Source: Dyella solisilvae
GTDB taxonomy: Bacteria; Pseudomonadota; Gammaproteobacteria; Xanthomonadales; Rhodanobacteraceae
Assembly: GCF_003351225.1 (NCBI RefSeq)
Contig: NZ_QQSY01000003.1
Span: forward strand, 278,582 to 342,581
Reading direction: 5' to 3'
Length of the DNA: 64,000 bases
The position numbers and the translations under genes were made by a program. Positions within the stretch are counted from its first letter, which is position 1; every line of letters starts with the position of its first letter. The notes below the pieces were generated by a model, which was not told the DNA's origin, searched no databases, and worked only from the letters and a program-made list of their open reading frames with translations. Shown here piece after piece: positions 29,834-41,864 of this stretch.

Positions 29834-31417
29834 TTACTTGCCCAGATCCTTCAGGAACTCCTTGGTGTATTGCAGCGAGGTGGTCGACGGCACCGAGTTG
29901 CAGGTGGCCGAAGCGGTGGTCTGGTTACACGGCGTGTCGCGATCCAGCGACCAGAAGTGCAGGCCGGCGAGGCCGTTGCTGACGGCGTAGCTGGTAATCG
30001 TGTCGGCGTTGGCGATGCTGAAGTTCTCGGTGGACACATCGTTGACGCCGATCATCGGGGTCAGCTCGATCTTGCTGGCCGGGATGCCGTAGGTGTGCTG
30101 AAGGTTGGTCACCGCCTGGATCGCGGACTGGCCCATGTCGCACACGCCGTTGGAGACAACGCACACGCCTGCGCTCGGGCCGCCGAAGTCCATCACCATC
30201 AGGTTGATGGTGTAGTTGGTCAGCGAAGAGGCCTTCACCGCCTTGATCACCATGTCGCCGAGGCTGTTGACGCCGCCGTAGCTGCCATCGGACGCACCCA
30301 GCGTGGCGAGGGTGAAGGAGAAGCGCAGGTTCGGATACAACGTCTGGCCGTAGGCTGCGGCAGCGACGAGGTTGTTGATCTGCGCCTGGGTCTGGCCGCC
30401 CTCGATGTCGAAGTCCACGCCCACCATCTGCGGCGACATGTAGCGCGAGAGGAAGCTGGCGAAGTTGGCCGTGCTGCCGCAGGTGAAAGTGCCGGCCTGG
30501 CCGCCAGTGGAGACCACATAAGGCAGGCCCGCGCTCGACAAGGCCGAGATGTTGGCGCTCGCGAAGCTGGCGCCCGCCACACCACCCCAGTTCTCGCTGC
30601 CGCACTCGCCGGTGGCGAAGGCGAGGGTGATGGCGCTCAGGTTGGTGACGTAGTTCGACTTGAGGCTTCCGGCGCCGACGACCGGAATGGCCGAGCCGGT
30701 GGCCGCCGCCGTCTGCATCACATTGGTGTTCCAGTTGAGATTGACGGTGATGTCCTTGTACGGACTGAACAGCAGGTTGGCCCCTGTGCCCGGCGGGTTG
30801 GTGGTGGAGCCGCCGCCCGAACCGCCCGTGCCACCCGAGCCACTGCCGCTACCCGAACTGCCGCTACCCGAGCCGCTGCTGCCGGTGCAAGAGCCTTGCG
30901 AGGTCCACGGTTCACCGGAGCCGGTAGCGCCGCTGTTGGTGGCGGGGTCGTTGCCTTGCGTCCACCAGTTGGCGACATAGTTGATGCCGTTCTCGCTCAC
31001 GACCGTGCCGCCGTTGTAGGCGGTGGTGGAAACCCATGCCGCTGCGCAGGAGCCGCCCGAACTGCTGCTGCCTCCGCTGCCCGAGCCACTGCTACCGCTA
31101 CCGCCACTCGAGCTGCCGCCGCAGGCGCCCTGCGAGGTCCACGGCTGTCCCGATCCGGTAGCGCCGCTGCTGGTCGCCGGGTCATTGCCCTGCGTCCACC
31201 AGTTGGCGACATAGTTGATGCTGTTCTCGCTGACGACGGCGCCGCCCGAATAGGCGGTGCTCGAACTCCATGCCGCAGCGCAGGCCGGTGCGCTTTGCGC
31301 ATGCACGGTCTGCACGGGAGCCATGGTCAACAGGCTCATGGCCATCACGCCGCCGGCAGTCGTGCCGAACGCGTGAAGCGCCATGCGTAGCCACATCACC
31401 GATTGCTTTACTCGCAT
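29834..31417 (-). CDS. GH18 chitinase with two CBM5/12 chitin-binding modules
   Basis: The 527-residue secreted enzyme has a signal peptide (about 1-41, VHAQ). Two near-identical carbohydrate-binding modules follow (about 45-97 and 123-176), each with AW, AYxGGxVVSENxINY and VANWWTQGNDPAT...GxPWTSQG. They are joined by Ser/Gly-rich linkers. A GH18 barrel runs from about 210 to the end. The catalytic DxxDxDxE-type motif reads VGVDFDIEGG, with the proton-donor Glu. LHFWSLDRDTPC near the C-terminus is typical of small bacterial GH18 chitinases. It should cleave chitin outside the cell. Two perfect palindromes upstream (31574, 31805) are candidate operators. The Ser/Gly linkers are repetitive DNA. 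Confidence 0.93.
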   Translation of the reverse strand: MRVKQSVMWLRMALHAFGTTAGGVMAMSLLTMAPVQTVHAQSAPACAAAWSSSTAYSGGAVVSENSINYVANWWTQGNDPATSSGATGSGQPWTSQGACGGSSSGGSGSSGSGSGGSSSSGGSCAAAWVSTTAYNGGTVVSENGINYVANWWTQGNDPATNSGATGSGEPWTSQGSCTGSSGSGSGSSGSGSGSGGTGGSGGGSTTNPPGTGANLLFSPYKDITVNLNWNTNVMQTAAATGSAIPVVGAGSLKSNYVTNLSAITLAFATGECGSENWGGVAGASFASANISALSSAGLPYVVSTGGQAGTFTCGSTANFASFLSRYMSPQMVGVDFDIEGGQTQAQINNLVAAAAYGQTLYPNLRFSFTLATLGASDGSYGGVNSLGDMVIKAVKASSLTNYTINLMVMDFGGPSAGVCVVSNGVCDMGQSAIQAVTNLQHTYGIPASKIELTPMIGVNDVSTENFSIANADTITSYAVSNGLAGLHFWSLDRDTPCNQTTASATCNSVPSTTSLQYTKEFLKDLGK

Positions 31418-31573
31418 AGGGTCATCTCCTAAGTCGTACTGCAGAGTTGGGTGAATGCTGGATTGGCGACTGGCCGGTTCCGTCGGCCATCAGGGCGGTT
31501 CGTTCCGATGTGATCCTGCATAGCCAGCGGCGCTGGCCGCGGCTGGAGCGATGTCGTCTTGGGAACCCTTTAT

Positions 31574-31585
31574 GACAACGTTGTC
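31574..31585. promoter_or_regulatory. palindromic operator candidate, chitinase-proximal copy
   Basis: GACAACGTTGTC is a perfect 12-base palindrome, in context ATGACAACGTTGTCTC, 157 bases before the chitinase start. A CG-centred palindrome of this type is typical of LacI-family operators. An identical copy lies at 31805-31816. The region 31418-32000 has no gene. Confidence 0.6.
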
Positions 31586-31804
31586 TCCGATGGCACGGTG
31601 AAACTGTGATGCCCGCCATGAAAACGACAGTTGCCAAACGTGCTCATGGCAAAGTGGCTATGTCCCGCGTCGCAGCAAAATTGCGGTGAATTTCAGCGAC
31701 TGAGAACGCTGCATATGGCCGTTTTTCCGATTTAGTTGATGGTGCGGTGCGATGAGTGGCGTTTGGCTGCAAATTGGCCCAGGTCAGCCCCAAATGCATC
31801 ATCT

Positions 31805-31816
31805 GACAACGTTGTC
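31805..31816. promoter_or_regulatory. palindromic operator candidate, second copy
   Basis: GACAACGTTGTC again, in context TCTGACAACGTTGTCCGC, 231 bases from the first copy and about 185 bases before the divergent membrane-protein gene. It could control that gene, or act with the first copy by looping. Confidence 0.6.
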
Positions 31817-32000
31817 CGCCGTGGCGATCCGCGGGACATACGGCGTGCCAGGCGAAGCTGCGCCACGCGCGGCATGGCGAAGTGCGGGCGAGGTCCTCAC
31901 GGCCGTTGCATGCGCACGCATGCACGTGCGCGAACCGGTAGCATCGCTTCGAACGTCGACGCGGGGGGCGTCGATGTCGCAACCAGACAGGGGAATGTTC

Positions 32001-32438
32001 ATGGTTCGAAAGTACAAGCAGGACCGCTGGTACTGGCCGGAGCTCGGCAATCTCGCCGACGCGGAGCAGGCGTCGAATGCGGGTAGCTGGGCCGCCGTGT
32101 TCTGTGCGGCCGTGACTGCGATTGTCGCCGCCATCAGCATGTTCAGTGGGAAGTCGATCCTTGGCATCAACGCGATGGCTTTTGGTGATGCCGCCGTGTT
32201 TGCCGTCATCGCATGGCGCATTCGCGCCAGGTCCAAATCGTTCGCCGTGATCGGCCTGGTGCTGTTCATCCTCGAGAAGATCTACCAGTTCGCCACCCAG
32301 CCGCAGGTGCTGGGCTTTGGCTTGTTCATGGCGATCATCCTTACGCTCGCCTTTGCCAGTGGCGTGCGAGGCACGTTCGCTTATCACCGCATGCGCGAGG
32401 CGTTGGCGCTGGAGCGGGCGGCAGCCCAGGAAGCTTGA
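32001..32438 (+). CDS. hypothetical small membrane protein
   Basis: The 145-residue product begins MVRKYKQDRWYWPELGN. ATG 32001 is chosen because AGGGGA lies six bases before it; the in-frame ATG at 31995 touches that site. Three or four hydrophobic helices follow: WAAVFCAAVTAIVAAISMF, AMAFGDAAVFAVIAW, FAVIGLVLFILEKIYQF and GFGLFMAIILTLAFASGV. It ends with a charged, Ala-rich tail. I do not recognise the family. It is transcribed divergently from the chitinase and shares its upstream region with both palindromes, so co-regulation is possible. It is followed by a strong terminator shared with gcvP. Confidence 0.75.
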   Translation: MVRKYKQDRWYWPELGNLADAEQASNAGSWAAVFCAAVTAIVAAISMFSGKSILGINAMAFGDAAVFAVIAWRIRARSKSFAVIGLVLFILEKIYQFATQPQVLGFGLFMAIILTLAFASGVRGTFAYHRMREALALERAAAQEA

Positions 32439-32480
32439 GCGACCAAGCGCCCTTGACGTCAGTCGGCGGCGCTGAAAGCA

Positions 32481-32514
32481 GAAAGGGCTCCGCACGCGGA
32501 GCCCTTTCCTTTTG
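32481..32514. terminator. bidirectional terminator between convergent genes
   Basis: GAAAGGGCTCCGC (32481-32493) and GCGGAGCCCTTTC (32496-32508), followed on the + strand by CTTTT and on the - strand by TGCTTTCAG. It separates the membrane-protein gene from gcvP. Confidence 0.88.
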
Positions 32515-32532
32515 CGCGATGCTGAAACGCGC

Positions 32533-35424
<2,892 letters not shown>

Positions 35425-35482
35425 GGCAGGGGCTTCCGGAAATGACCGATAACGGCCGGACGTGCAAGCCGCACGTGAAGCG

Positions 35483-35650
35483 CCCCTCTGTCCTTTTGCC
35501 TGAGAGTTTGGAAGCTTGCGCTTCGTGCCCCTTCGGCGCCGGATTCAACCGGTCTCTCCAGAGTGTTGGTGCGTAGTGATGGTATGGGGCCTGAGCGATT
35601 ACGGGCGTTGCGCCTTCGGCAGCGGCTCGCACCGCTTCTCCCACCACACG
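35483..35650 (-). promoter_or_regulatory. tandem glycine riboswitch upstream of gcvP
   Basis: Read on the minus strand, the first aptamer has GTGGGAGAAGCGG, GCCGAAGGCGCAACGCCCGT and CGCTCAGGCCCC. The second has CTCTGGAGAGACCGG, GCGCCGAAGGGGCACGAAGC and CTCTCAGGCAAAAGGACAGA. GGAGA, GCCGAAGG and CTCAGGC/AAAAGGACAGA are the family's conserved elements. The short linker between them (35566-35580) suits a cooperative tandem. It ends about 58 bases before the gcvP start and should switch gcvP on when glycine is abundant. Confidence 0.95.
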
Positions 35651-35660
35651 CTAAACGACA

Positions 35661-35666
35661 ATTATA
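35661..35666 (-). promoter_or_regulatory. -10 element of the gcvP promoter
   Basis: On the minus strand TATAAT is a perfect -10 box, placed so that transcription would start within a few bases of the first glycine aptamer. The matching -35 (around 35683-35688) is poor. Confidence 0.6.
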
Positions 35667-35773
35667 AGGTGCCGGGGAGCGGAATGCCTCCCCTGCGGGG
35701 GTATCCTTCAGGCACGATGCGGAATCCGTCTCAGGTCGCATAAGATGCGCCGCCCCTCGCCAAGGACCGTGCC

Positions 35774-36193
35774 GTGAGCCATCCCCCGTTCCAGCTGGCG
35801 CGAATCGACCATGTCGTGTTGCGCGTGCGCGATGTCGCCGCCATGCAGCGTTTCTACTGCGATGTACTGGGCTGCCGCGAGGAGCGTCGCCAGGACGAGA
35901 TCGGCCTGATCCAGCTGCGCGCCGGCGATTCCCTGATCGACCTGGTTTCGCTGGACGGCAAGCTCGGCCGCCAGGGCGGCGCCGGGCCCGGATCGGAGGG
36001 GCACAACATGGACCATCTGTGCCTGCAGGTGGAGAACTATGACGAAGCGGCCATCGTGACGCACCTCGAGGCCCACGGGGTACGTGTGGGCGAGATCGGC
36101 TCGCGCTATGGCGCCAGGGGCGAGGGGCCATCGATCTACCTGTACGACCCACAGGGCAACATGGTCGAGCTGAAAGGCCCGCCACACGCCTGA
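35774..36193 (+). CDS. VOC-superfamily (glyoxalase/bleomycin-resistance fold) protein
   Basis: The 139-residue product has the paired beta-alpha-beta-beta-beta units of the VOC fold. The usual metal-binding positions can be read: His in IDHVVLRVRD, His in NMDHLCLQVEN and Glu in YDPQGNMVELKGP. Related proteins act as dioxygenases, glyoxalases or thiol transferases; the substrate cannot be told. It starts at GTG 35774 with AAGGA upstream. It is divergent from gcvP and alone on its strand until the GYD gene. Confidence 0.85.
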   Translation: MSHPPFQLARIDHVVLRVRDVAAMQRFYCDVLGCREERRQDEIGLIQLRAGDSLIDLVSLDGKLGRQGGAGPGSEGHNMDHLCLQVENYDEAAIVTHLEAHGVRVGEIGSRYGARGEGPSIYLYDPQGNMVELKGPPHA

Positions 36194-36394
36194 TCCGCGT
36201 CGCTTCCGCCTTACCTCTACTGGACGAGTGCGCGCTCGGCAGTTTTGTCGTAAGTTGCTGCGTCGACCGTCGGTTCTCCCCGCGGTCGATGGCGCCTCGC
36301 GTCCGCTGGATTGCCGTCTGGCGCTCCGGGACCGACGTCGCTGCAGTTACCGCCCAGGTCCCTCCGAACGCTTGAATCGACGAGGAGAGTGAGC

Positions 36395-36688
36395 ATGGCG
36401 ACATTTATTGCGTTGACCCGCCTGACCGACCAGGGCATGCGCGCGATCAAGGACACGACCCAGCGGGCCCAGTCGGTGAGGGCCCTGGCCGGAAAGTTTG
36501 GCGTCAAGGTGAAGGATCTCTACTGGACGCTCGGTCAGTACGACATCGTGGTGGTCATCGAGAGCGACGACGAACTGTCGGCCACGGCCTTTGCAGTGAG
36601 CATCAGTGCGGCGGGCAACACTCGTTCGGAAACCCTGCGTGCCTTCACCAGTGAAGAGATGGGGACGGTGCTGGCCCGGATGGGGTAG
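36395..36688 (+). CDS. GYD-domain protein
   Basis: The 97-residue single-domain protein begins MATFIALTRLTDQGMRAIKD and contains YWTLGQYDIVVVIESDD, the segment that names the GYD family (here GQYD). A conserved AVSISAAGNTRSETLRAFT follows. GYD proteins are small ferredoxin-fold proteins of unknown function. GAGGAGAGTGAGC before the ATG is a good ribosome-binding site. The 200-base gap after the VOC gene suggests a separate transcript. Confidence 0.88.
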   Translation: MATFIALTRLTDQGMRAIKDTTQRAQSVRALAGKFGVKVKDLYWTLGQYDIVVVIESDDELSATAFAVSISAAGNTRSETLRAFTSEEMGTVLARMG

Positions 36689-36763
36689 TGCAGCGAGGGC
36701 TCGTCGTGGCGGGCCCGCCCGGCGCCGGGCTGGGCTCGCTGCGTATCGGTCATCGCCGTCCGC

Positions 36764-37645
36764 TCAGAACTGGTAGGTGACGCCGAAGCCGCCGCCAGTC
36801 GTGGCGAGGCTGATCTGGTTGCCGTCCTCGTGGCTGCTTTCGTCTTGCGCGTAGTAGCGGTGGAAGATGTAGCCGGCCAATTTCCAATGGGGCGAAAGCC
36901 GGTAGTCCAGCCCCACCACGGCTTCCCAGTTCGTCTGTGCGGTGTAGACCTCGCCGCCTTCAGTGCGAAAGCTGTTGACCCAGGGCAGGCGTCCCCAGGT
37001 GGCGTCGGCCGTCAGGCGCCACTTGTCCGTCAGCGGATAGCGCAGATGCAGGCCGAAGATCGGCACCGGCATCTCCTGCACATAGAAATCCTCCTTGAGT
37101 TCGTTGCCCACACTGTCGGCGGCGACCGTGCCGCGCATCCTGAAATTGAGCATCACGTAGGTCGCGCCGATGCTCCCGTAGAGGCCGCCACCCTGGCCTA
37201 CCTCGACCAGTCGATGCCAGTAGGAGGCGTCGAAGGCAAGGGAATCCTGGAAGTTCGTGGCGGTGTTCATATGGCCGGGTGCGATGGTGGTGCCGTTGAA
37301 ATACACCGGCACGTCGGTCGTCGCGTTACCCAGCAGCTGGTGCGTGGCGAAGCCGAAATGCAGCTCGCTGACATCGGAAAACGCCTTCCACACCTGCAGG
37401 CGTATCGTCTGCATGTCGTTGACGTTGAGGTCGTCGCTGAAGTGCAGGCGGGTGCCCTGGATCGCGTTCTCGCGCACCTGCACCCATCCGTTGGGCACGC
37501 TCACTTCGCCGGCCAGTTGGATATGCCAGGACGTGTCATCGGTCTGTGCGTGCGCCATGCACGACAAAACCAGCAACGGCAGCAGGAGCAACCTGCGCCG
37601 GGCACGCAACCCTTGCCGCACGATCGATAGGGCGCTTGCGATCAT
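36764..37645 (-). CDS. outer-membrane beta-barrel protein
   Basis: The 293-residue product has a basic signal peptide (LLLLPLLVLSCMAHAQ) and then alternating aromatic/polar strands such as WHIQLAGEVSVP, LYGSIGATYVMLNFRM and WKLAGYIFHRYYA. It ends FGVTYQF; a C-terminal Phe after alternating residues marks outer-membrane barrels. The size suits a barrel of about 10-12 strands. The ligand is unknown. It lies 164 bases downstream of napC on the same strand with a hairpin between, so it is probably a separate transcript; a link with the nap genes is possible but not shown. Confidence 0.75.
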   Translation of the reverse strand: MIASALSIVRQGLRARRRLLLLPLLVLSCMAHAQTDDTSWHIQLAGEVSVPNGWVQVRENAIQGTRLHFSDDLNVNDMQTIRLQVWKAFSDVSELHFGFATHQLLGNATTDVPVYFNGTTIAPGHMNTATNFQDSLAFDASYWHRLVEVGQGGGLYGSIGATYVMLNFRMRGTVAADSVGNELKEDFYVQEMPVPIFGLHLRYPLTDKWRLTADATWGRLPWVNSFRTEGGEVYTAQTNWEAVVGLDYRLSPHWKLAGYIFHRYYAQDESSHEDGNQISLATTGGGFGVTYQF

Positions 37646-37773
37646 GGCCGGGAGTACGGCGGCGCTGGGCGGAGTACCGTTCCCTGGCAGTGATCCCGCC
37701 GGACTCCATCCGGGAGCTTACGTCGCCGCAAGTAGCGGGCGGTGCAGATGGTGTGAAGGAGCAATCCTGTGCG

Positions 37774-37797
37774 GCGGATGAAATGATTTCCATCCGC
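37774..37797 (-). terminator. hairpin after the nap operon
   Basis: GCGGATG (37774-37780) and CATCCGC (37791-37797) with a ten-base loop, 13 bases after the napC stop on the minus strand. No T-run follows. Confidence 0.45.
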
Positions 37798-37809
37798 ACT
37801 TGTGGTTGG

Positions 37810-38409
37810 TCAACCTTGCGGTATCCCGGCCATGTCCGGCAGATGATGGGCGATGCCCTTGTGGCAGTCGATGCAGGTTTTCTCTCCCGTGCCCAGCCAG
37901 CGTTGGTGAATCTGGGCGGCTCTCGTTGACTGCCGGGTAAGGTCCATGGAGGCGTAGTTGTGGCAATTGCGGCACTCCAGCGAATCGTTGGCCTTCAGTC
38001 GCGCCCATTCGCGTTCGGCCAGTTCCAGGCGGTTGTCGAGGAATTTCTCGCGCGTGTTGATGGTGCCGAAAATCTTGCCCCACACCTCCTGCGAGGCCTG
38101 CATCTTGCGCGCGATCTTGTCAGTCCACCGGTGTGGCACGTGGCAGTCGGGGCAGGTGGCGCGCACACCCGAGCGGTTGGTGTAGTGGATGGTGGTCTTC
38201 AATTCCTGGAACACGTTGTCGTGCATCTCGTGGCAGCTGGTGCAGAACGCCTCGGTATTGGTCGCCTCAAGCGCGGTGTTGAAGGCGCCCCAGAAAATCA
38301 CGCCAGCAATGAACCCGCCCAGGGTCAGGAAGCCCAGGCTGTAGTGCACGCTCGGGCGGCGCATTGTCCGCCAGAACATGGCGGCCCAGCTCTTGATGCG
38401 CGGCCACAT
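37810..38409 (-). CDS. napC: periplasmic nitrate reductase tetraheme cytochrome NapC (NapC/NirT family)
   Basis: The 199-residue product has one N-terminal membrane anchor (about 22-42, [21 protein letters not shown]) and four c-type heme sites (CTSCH, CPDCH, CRNCH, CIDCH) in its periplasmic domain. NapC takes electrons from quinol and gives them to NapB and NapA. The start is the ATG giving [13 protein letters not shown]. It is the last gene of napEDABC, two bases after napB. Confidence 0.96.
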   Translation of the reverse strand: MWPRIKSWAAMFWRTMRRPSVHYSLGFLTLGGFIAGVIFWGAFNTALEATNTEAFCTSCHEMHDNVFQELKTTIHYTNRSGVRATCPDCHVPHRWTDKIARKMQASQEVWGKIFGTINTREKFLDNRLELAEREWARLKANDSLECRNCHNYASMDLTRQSTRAAQIHQRWLGTGEKTCIDCHKGIAHHLPDMAGIPQG

Positions 38410-38411
38410 GG

Positions 38412-38984
38412 TCAGTTCGCCTTCTGCACGGGCTGCTCGGACATCACGGTGTCGATGTCCTTGAAGTTGTTCGCGACCAGCGGCTTGGCGTCCGTCTGCG
38501 TCACGTGGCACTGGGTGCAGAAGTATCGCCGCGGCGAAATGGTGGCGAGGATCTGCTCGTCACGATCCATGTAGTGAGTGACGCTCACCGGCGGCGCCTG
38601 GAACCTGTCGGCATTGGCGCGCGCGTGGCACAGCAGGCAGCGATTGGAATTCTTGTCGATCTGGTAGTTGTCGATCGAGTGGGGGATGGTCGGCGGCTGC
38701 ATCGGATATGCGCGCACGCGCTTGATGTCGGTGTTCTCCACATGAGCCATCACCGGCGGGCTGGCCTCCTCGGCGATCGGGACGCCACGCCGGATCGCAT
38801 CGATCTGGTTGCTGGCCGGGCGCGCCTCGGTGGCGCTGGCTGGGGCAGTTGGCTTCTGTGCAGCAGCAACCGGCTCCGATACGGCCGAGGACGCCGGGGC
38901 GGACTTGCGGCCGACCGCGTAACCGACCGCGACGGCCACGACGATGGCCAGCAGGGCAATGGCAACAACAGGCTTGTCACGCAT
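38412..38984 (-). CDS. napB: periplasmic nitrate reductase diheme cytochrome subunit NapB
   Basis: The 190-residue product has an N-terminal hydrophobic export/anchor segment ([19 protein letters not shown]), an Ala/Pro-rich spacer and the NapB domain with [20 protein letters not shown] and two heme sites, CLLCH and CTQCH. It passes electrons from NapC to NapA. GGAGGAGCGCCCAG before the ATG ([12 protein letters not shown]) fixes the start. The long N-terminal spacer is a little unusual for NapB and may keep it on the membrane. Confidence 0.95.
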   Translation of the reverse strand: MRDKPVVAIALLAIVVAVAVGYAVGRKSAPASSAVSEPVAAAQKPTAPASATEARPASNQIDAIRRGVPIAEEASPPVMAHVENTDIKRVRAYPMQPPTIPHSIDNYQIDKNSNRCLLCHARANADRFQAPPVSVTHYMDRDEQILATISPRRYFCTQCHVTQTDAKPLVANNFKDIDTVMSEQPVQKAN

Positions 38985-38997
38985 CTGGGCGCTCCTC

Positions 38998-41493
38998 CTA
39001 GACGGCCACGACCTTGACGGCGCACTTCTTGTAGTCGGTTTGCTTGGAGATCGGGTCGGTCGCATCCAGCGTGACCTTGTTGATCAGCTGGCCGGCATCG
39101 AACCAGGGCACGAACACCACGCCGGGCGGCATGCTGTTGCGCCCGCGTGTCTCCACGCGCGAACGCATTTCGCCGCGGCGCGACACCACCTTCACCTCGT
39201 CGCCGCGCTTGAAGCCGCGCGACCTCGCGTCGTCCGGATTCATGAACACCACGCCCGAGGGGAAGCTGCGGAACAACTCGGGCACGCGCATGGTCATCGA
39301 ACCGGAATGCCAGTGCTCGAGCACGCGGCCTGTCACCAGCCACATGTTGTACTCGGCGTCCGGGCTCTCGGCGGGCGGCTCGTAGGGCAGCGCCCAGATC
39401 ACCGCGCGCCCGTCCTTGTTGCCGTAGAACTCGAAGCCGGCGCCGGCCTTGACGAAGGGGTCGCTGCCCTCGCGATAGCGCCATAGGGTTTCCTTGCCAT
39501 CCACCACGGGCCAGCGCAGGCCGCGTGCCTGGTGGTAGGCATCGAACGGGGCCAGGTCGTGGCCGTGGCCGCGGCCGAACGTGGCGTACTCCTCGAACAG
39601 ACCCTTTTGCACATAGAAGCCGAAGGCAGCCGACTCGTCGTTGTCGTAGCCCGCTTCGATCTGCGAGGTGGGGAACTTGTCCACGTTGCCGTTCCTGAAC
39701 AGCACGTCGAACAGCGTCTTGCCCTTGAATTGCGGGTTGGCGGTCAGGATCTCCGCCGGCCAGCATTCGTCGGTGGTGAAGCGCTTCGAAAACTCCATCA
39801 GCTGCCACAGGTCCGACTTCGCATCGCCGGGCGCCTTGACCAGTTGGTGCCAGAACTGGGTGCGGCGTTCGGCGTTGCCATAGGCGCCTTCCTTTTCCAC
39901 CCACATCGCGGCAGGCAGGATCAGGTCGGCCGCCTGCGCCGTGACAGTGGGGTAGGCGTCGGAAACCACGATGAAATTGCGCGGGTCGCGATAGCCGGGA
40001 TAGGTCTCCTGCATCAGGTTGGCGCCGGCCTGCATGTTGTTGTTGACCTGCACCCAGTAGGCATTGAGCACGCCATCGTGCAGCTTGCGGTTCTGCTCCA
40101 CCGCATGGAAACCGGGCTTGGGCTGGATGATGCCTTGCGGGATCTTCCAGATTTCTTCCGCGCGCTTGCGGTGCTCAGGATTGGTCACCACCATGTCGGC
40201 GGGCAGGCGATGGCTGAACGTGCCCACTTCGCGCGCGGTGCCACAGGCGGAGGGCTGGCCGGTGAGCGAGAACGGGCTGTTGCCCGGGGTGGAGATCTTG
40301 CCAGTCAGCAGATGCAGGTTGTAGACCATGTTGTTGGCCCACACGCCGCGTGTGTGCTGGTTGAAGCCCATGGTCCAGAACGACATCACCTTGGTCTTCG
40401 GGTCGGCATAGAGTTCGGCCAGCTTCTCCAGCCAACCCTTGTCCACGCCGGTCATTTCCACCGTCTTTTCCAGCGTGTAAGGCGCGACGAAGGCGGCAAA
40501 CTTGTCGAAGTCGATGGGTTCGCTGGCGCCCGGGTCCTTGGCGTTCTTGGCCTTCTGTTCCAGCGGATTGTCCGGTCGCAGGCCGTAGCCGATGTCGGTG
40601 ACGCCCTGCTTGAAGTTGGTGTGCTGGTTGACGAAATCCTTGTTGACGCGACCGGTCGTGATGATGTGGTTGGCGATGTAGTTGAGGATCACCAGGTCGG
40701 TCTGCGGCTTGAACACGATCGGAATGTCAGCCAGGTCGAAGCAGCGATGCTGGAAGGTCGACAGCACCGCGACCTTCACGTTCGGGTTCGACAGGCGATG
40801 GTCGGTGACGCGCGTCCACAGAATGGGATGCATCTCCGCCATGTTCGAGCCCCACAGCACGAACGCATCGGTAGCCTCGATGTCGTCGTAGACGCCCATC
40901 GGCTCGTCCATGCCGAACGTGCGCATGAAGCCCATGACGGCCGATGCCATGCAATGGCGCGCGTTGGGGTCGAGGTTGTTGCTGCGGAAGCCGCCCTTGA
41001 ACAACTTGTTGGCGGCGTAGCCCTCCCATACGGTCCACTGGCCGGAGCCGAACATGCCAATCGAGCCGGGGCCTTTTTCCTTCAGCACGCGCTTGAACTG
41101 CTCGGTCATCACGTCGAAGGCTTCGTCCCACGAAACCGGGGTGAATTCGCCATCCTTGGCATAGGCGCCGTTCTTCTTGCGAAGCAGGGGCTGGGTCAGG
41201 CGATCGCCCCCGTACATGATCTTGGAGAGGAAATAGCCCTTGACGCAGTTGAGGCCGCGATTGACCTCGGCGTGCACATCGCCATGGGTGGCCACCACGC
41301 GGCCATCCTTCACCGCCACGTTCACGCCGCAACCGGTGCCGCAGAAGCGGCAGGGGGCCTTGCTCCATTTCATCTGGGTGATGTCGCCTTCGAGCAGCAC
41401 ATTGGTCGCGCTCGCAGGCAAGGCGATGCCGGCGACCTTGGCGGCAACCGCAACCGCCGTGTTCCGAATGAATTCCCGTCGCGTCATGCTCAT
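38998..41493 (-). CDS. napA: periplasmic nitrate reductase catalytic subunit NapA
   Basis: The 831-residue product has a twin-arginine signal ([11 protein letters not shown]) that exports the folded enzyme. The 4Fe-4S site follows (Cys48, 51, 55 and 83: CRFCGTGC...LNCVKG), and Cys181 in [12 protein letters not shown] should bind molybdenum. The rest is full-length DMSO-reductase-type with bis-MGD domains, ending [16 protein letters not shown]. It reduces nitrate to nitrite in the periplasm without pumping protons. It lies between napD, its maturation chaperone, and napB. An ATG two codons further in is also possible. Confidence 0.98.
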   Translation of the reverse strand: MSMTRREFIRNTAVAVAAKVAGIALPASATNVLLEGDITQMKWSKAPCRFCGTGCGVNVAVKDGRVVATHGDVHAEVNRGLNCVKGYFLSKIMYGGDRLTQPLLRKKNGAYAKDGEFTPVSWDEAFDVMTEQFKRVLKEKGPGSIGMFGSGQWTVWEGYAANKLFKGGFRSNNLDPNARHCMASAVMGFMRTFGMDEPMGVYDDIEATDAFVLWGSNMAEMHPILWTRVTDHRLSNPNVKVAVLSTFQHRCFDLADIPIVFKPQTDLVILNYIANHIITTGRVNKDFVNQHTNFKQGVTDIGYGLRPDNPLEQKAKNAKDPGASEPIDFDKFAAFVAPYTLEKTVEMTGVDKGWLEKLAELYADPKTKVMSFWTMGFNQHTRGVWANNMVYNLHLLTGKISTPGNSPFSLTGQPSACGTAREVGTFSHRLPADMVVTNPEHRKRAEEIWKIPQGIIQPKPGFHAVEQNRKLHDGVLNAYWVQVNNNMQAGANLMQETYPGYRDPRNFIVVSDAYPTVTAQAADLILPAAMWVEKEGAYGNAERRTQFWHQLVKAPGDAKSDLWQLMEFSKRFTTDECWPAEILTANPQFKGKTLFDVLFRNGNVDKFPTSQIEAGYDNDESAAFGFYVQKGLFEEYATFGRGHGHDLAPFDAYHQARGLRWPVVDGKETLWRYREGSDPFVKAGAGFEFYGNKDGRAVIWALPYEPPAESPDAEYNMWLVTGRVLEHWHSGSMTMRVPELFRSFPSGVVFMNPDDARSRGFKRGDEVKVVSRRGEMRSRVETRGRNSMPPGVVFVPWFDAGQLINKVTLDATDPISKQTDYKKCAVKVVAV

Positions 41494-41504
41494 GCGTCAG
41501 TTCC

Positions 41505-41786
41505 TCACGTGTGTGCGACCGGGCCAACCGGTTCGTCCAGTTCCTCAGGCGATTCGGCGTGGTGGTAAATCAGGGACACGCTGATCACGCCCGGCAAATC
41601 CCCCATGCCATCGATGAGGTCCATCACCGCGCGCTGATCGTCGGTTTCGCAAAGCACGACGCAGCGACAGTCACCGTGCGCGGCGATCTGCAACGAAGGA
41701 TGGGCGCGGGCGAACGACTGCACCGCTCGCAGTGCATCGGGTCGGTGCAGTACGACAAGGCTGGAAATATGCTGCTCGCTGCTCAT
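41505..41786 (-). CDS. napD: NapA signal-peptide-binding chaperone NapD
   Basis: The 93-residue product is a small ferredoxin-like-fold protein with HISSLVVLHRPDALRAV, IAAHGDCRCVVLCETDD and the family segment INGM-like IDGMGDLPGVISVSLIYHH. NapD binds the Tat signal of NapA and holds it until the cofactor is loaded. The start is the ATG giving MSSEQHISS, with AGGACGG upstream; the in-frame ATG nine codons earlier is less likely. It is followed by napA after 11 bases. Confidence 0.93.
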   Translation of the reverse strand: MSSEQHISSLVVLHRPDALRAVQSFARAHPSLQIAAHGDCRCVVLCETDDQRAVMDLIDGMGDLPGVISVSLIYHHAESPEELDEPVGPVAHT

Positions 41787-41864
41787 GTAACCGTCCTGCC
41801 AGAGGTGGGACAACGGTCATGCGATCATGCGGTCGTTACGGAAAAGCGTGGGCGACGAACCTGC

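Noticed and set aside
30780-31140. CRISPR-like or tandem-repeat array
   Set aside because: The repeats encode the Ser/Gly linkers and duplicated chitin-binding modules of the chitinase and have no spacer structure.
39532-41568. 678-residue open frame on the + strand
   Set aside because: It is antisense to napA, which has all cofactor ligands.
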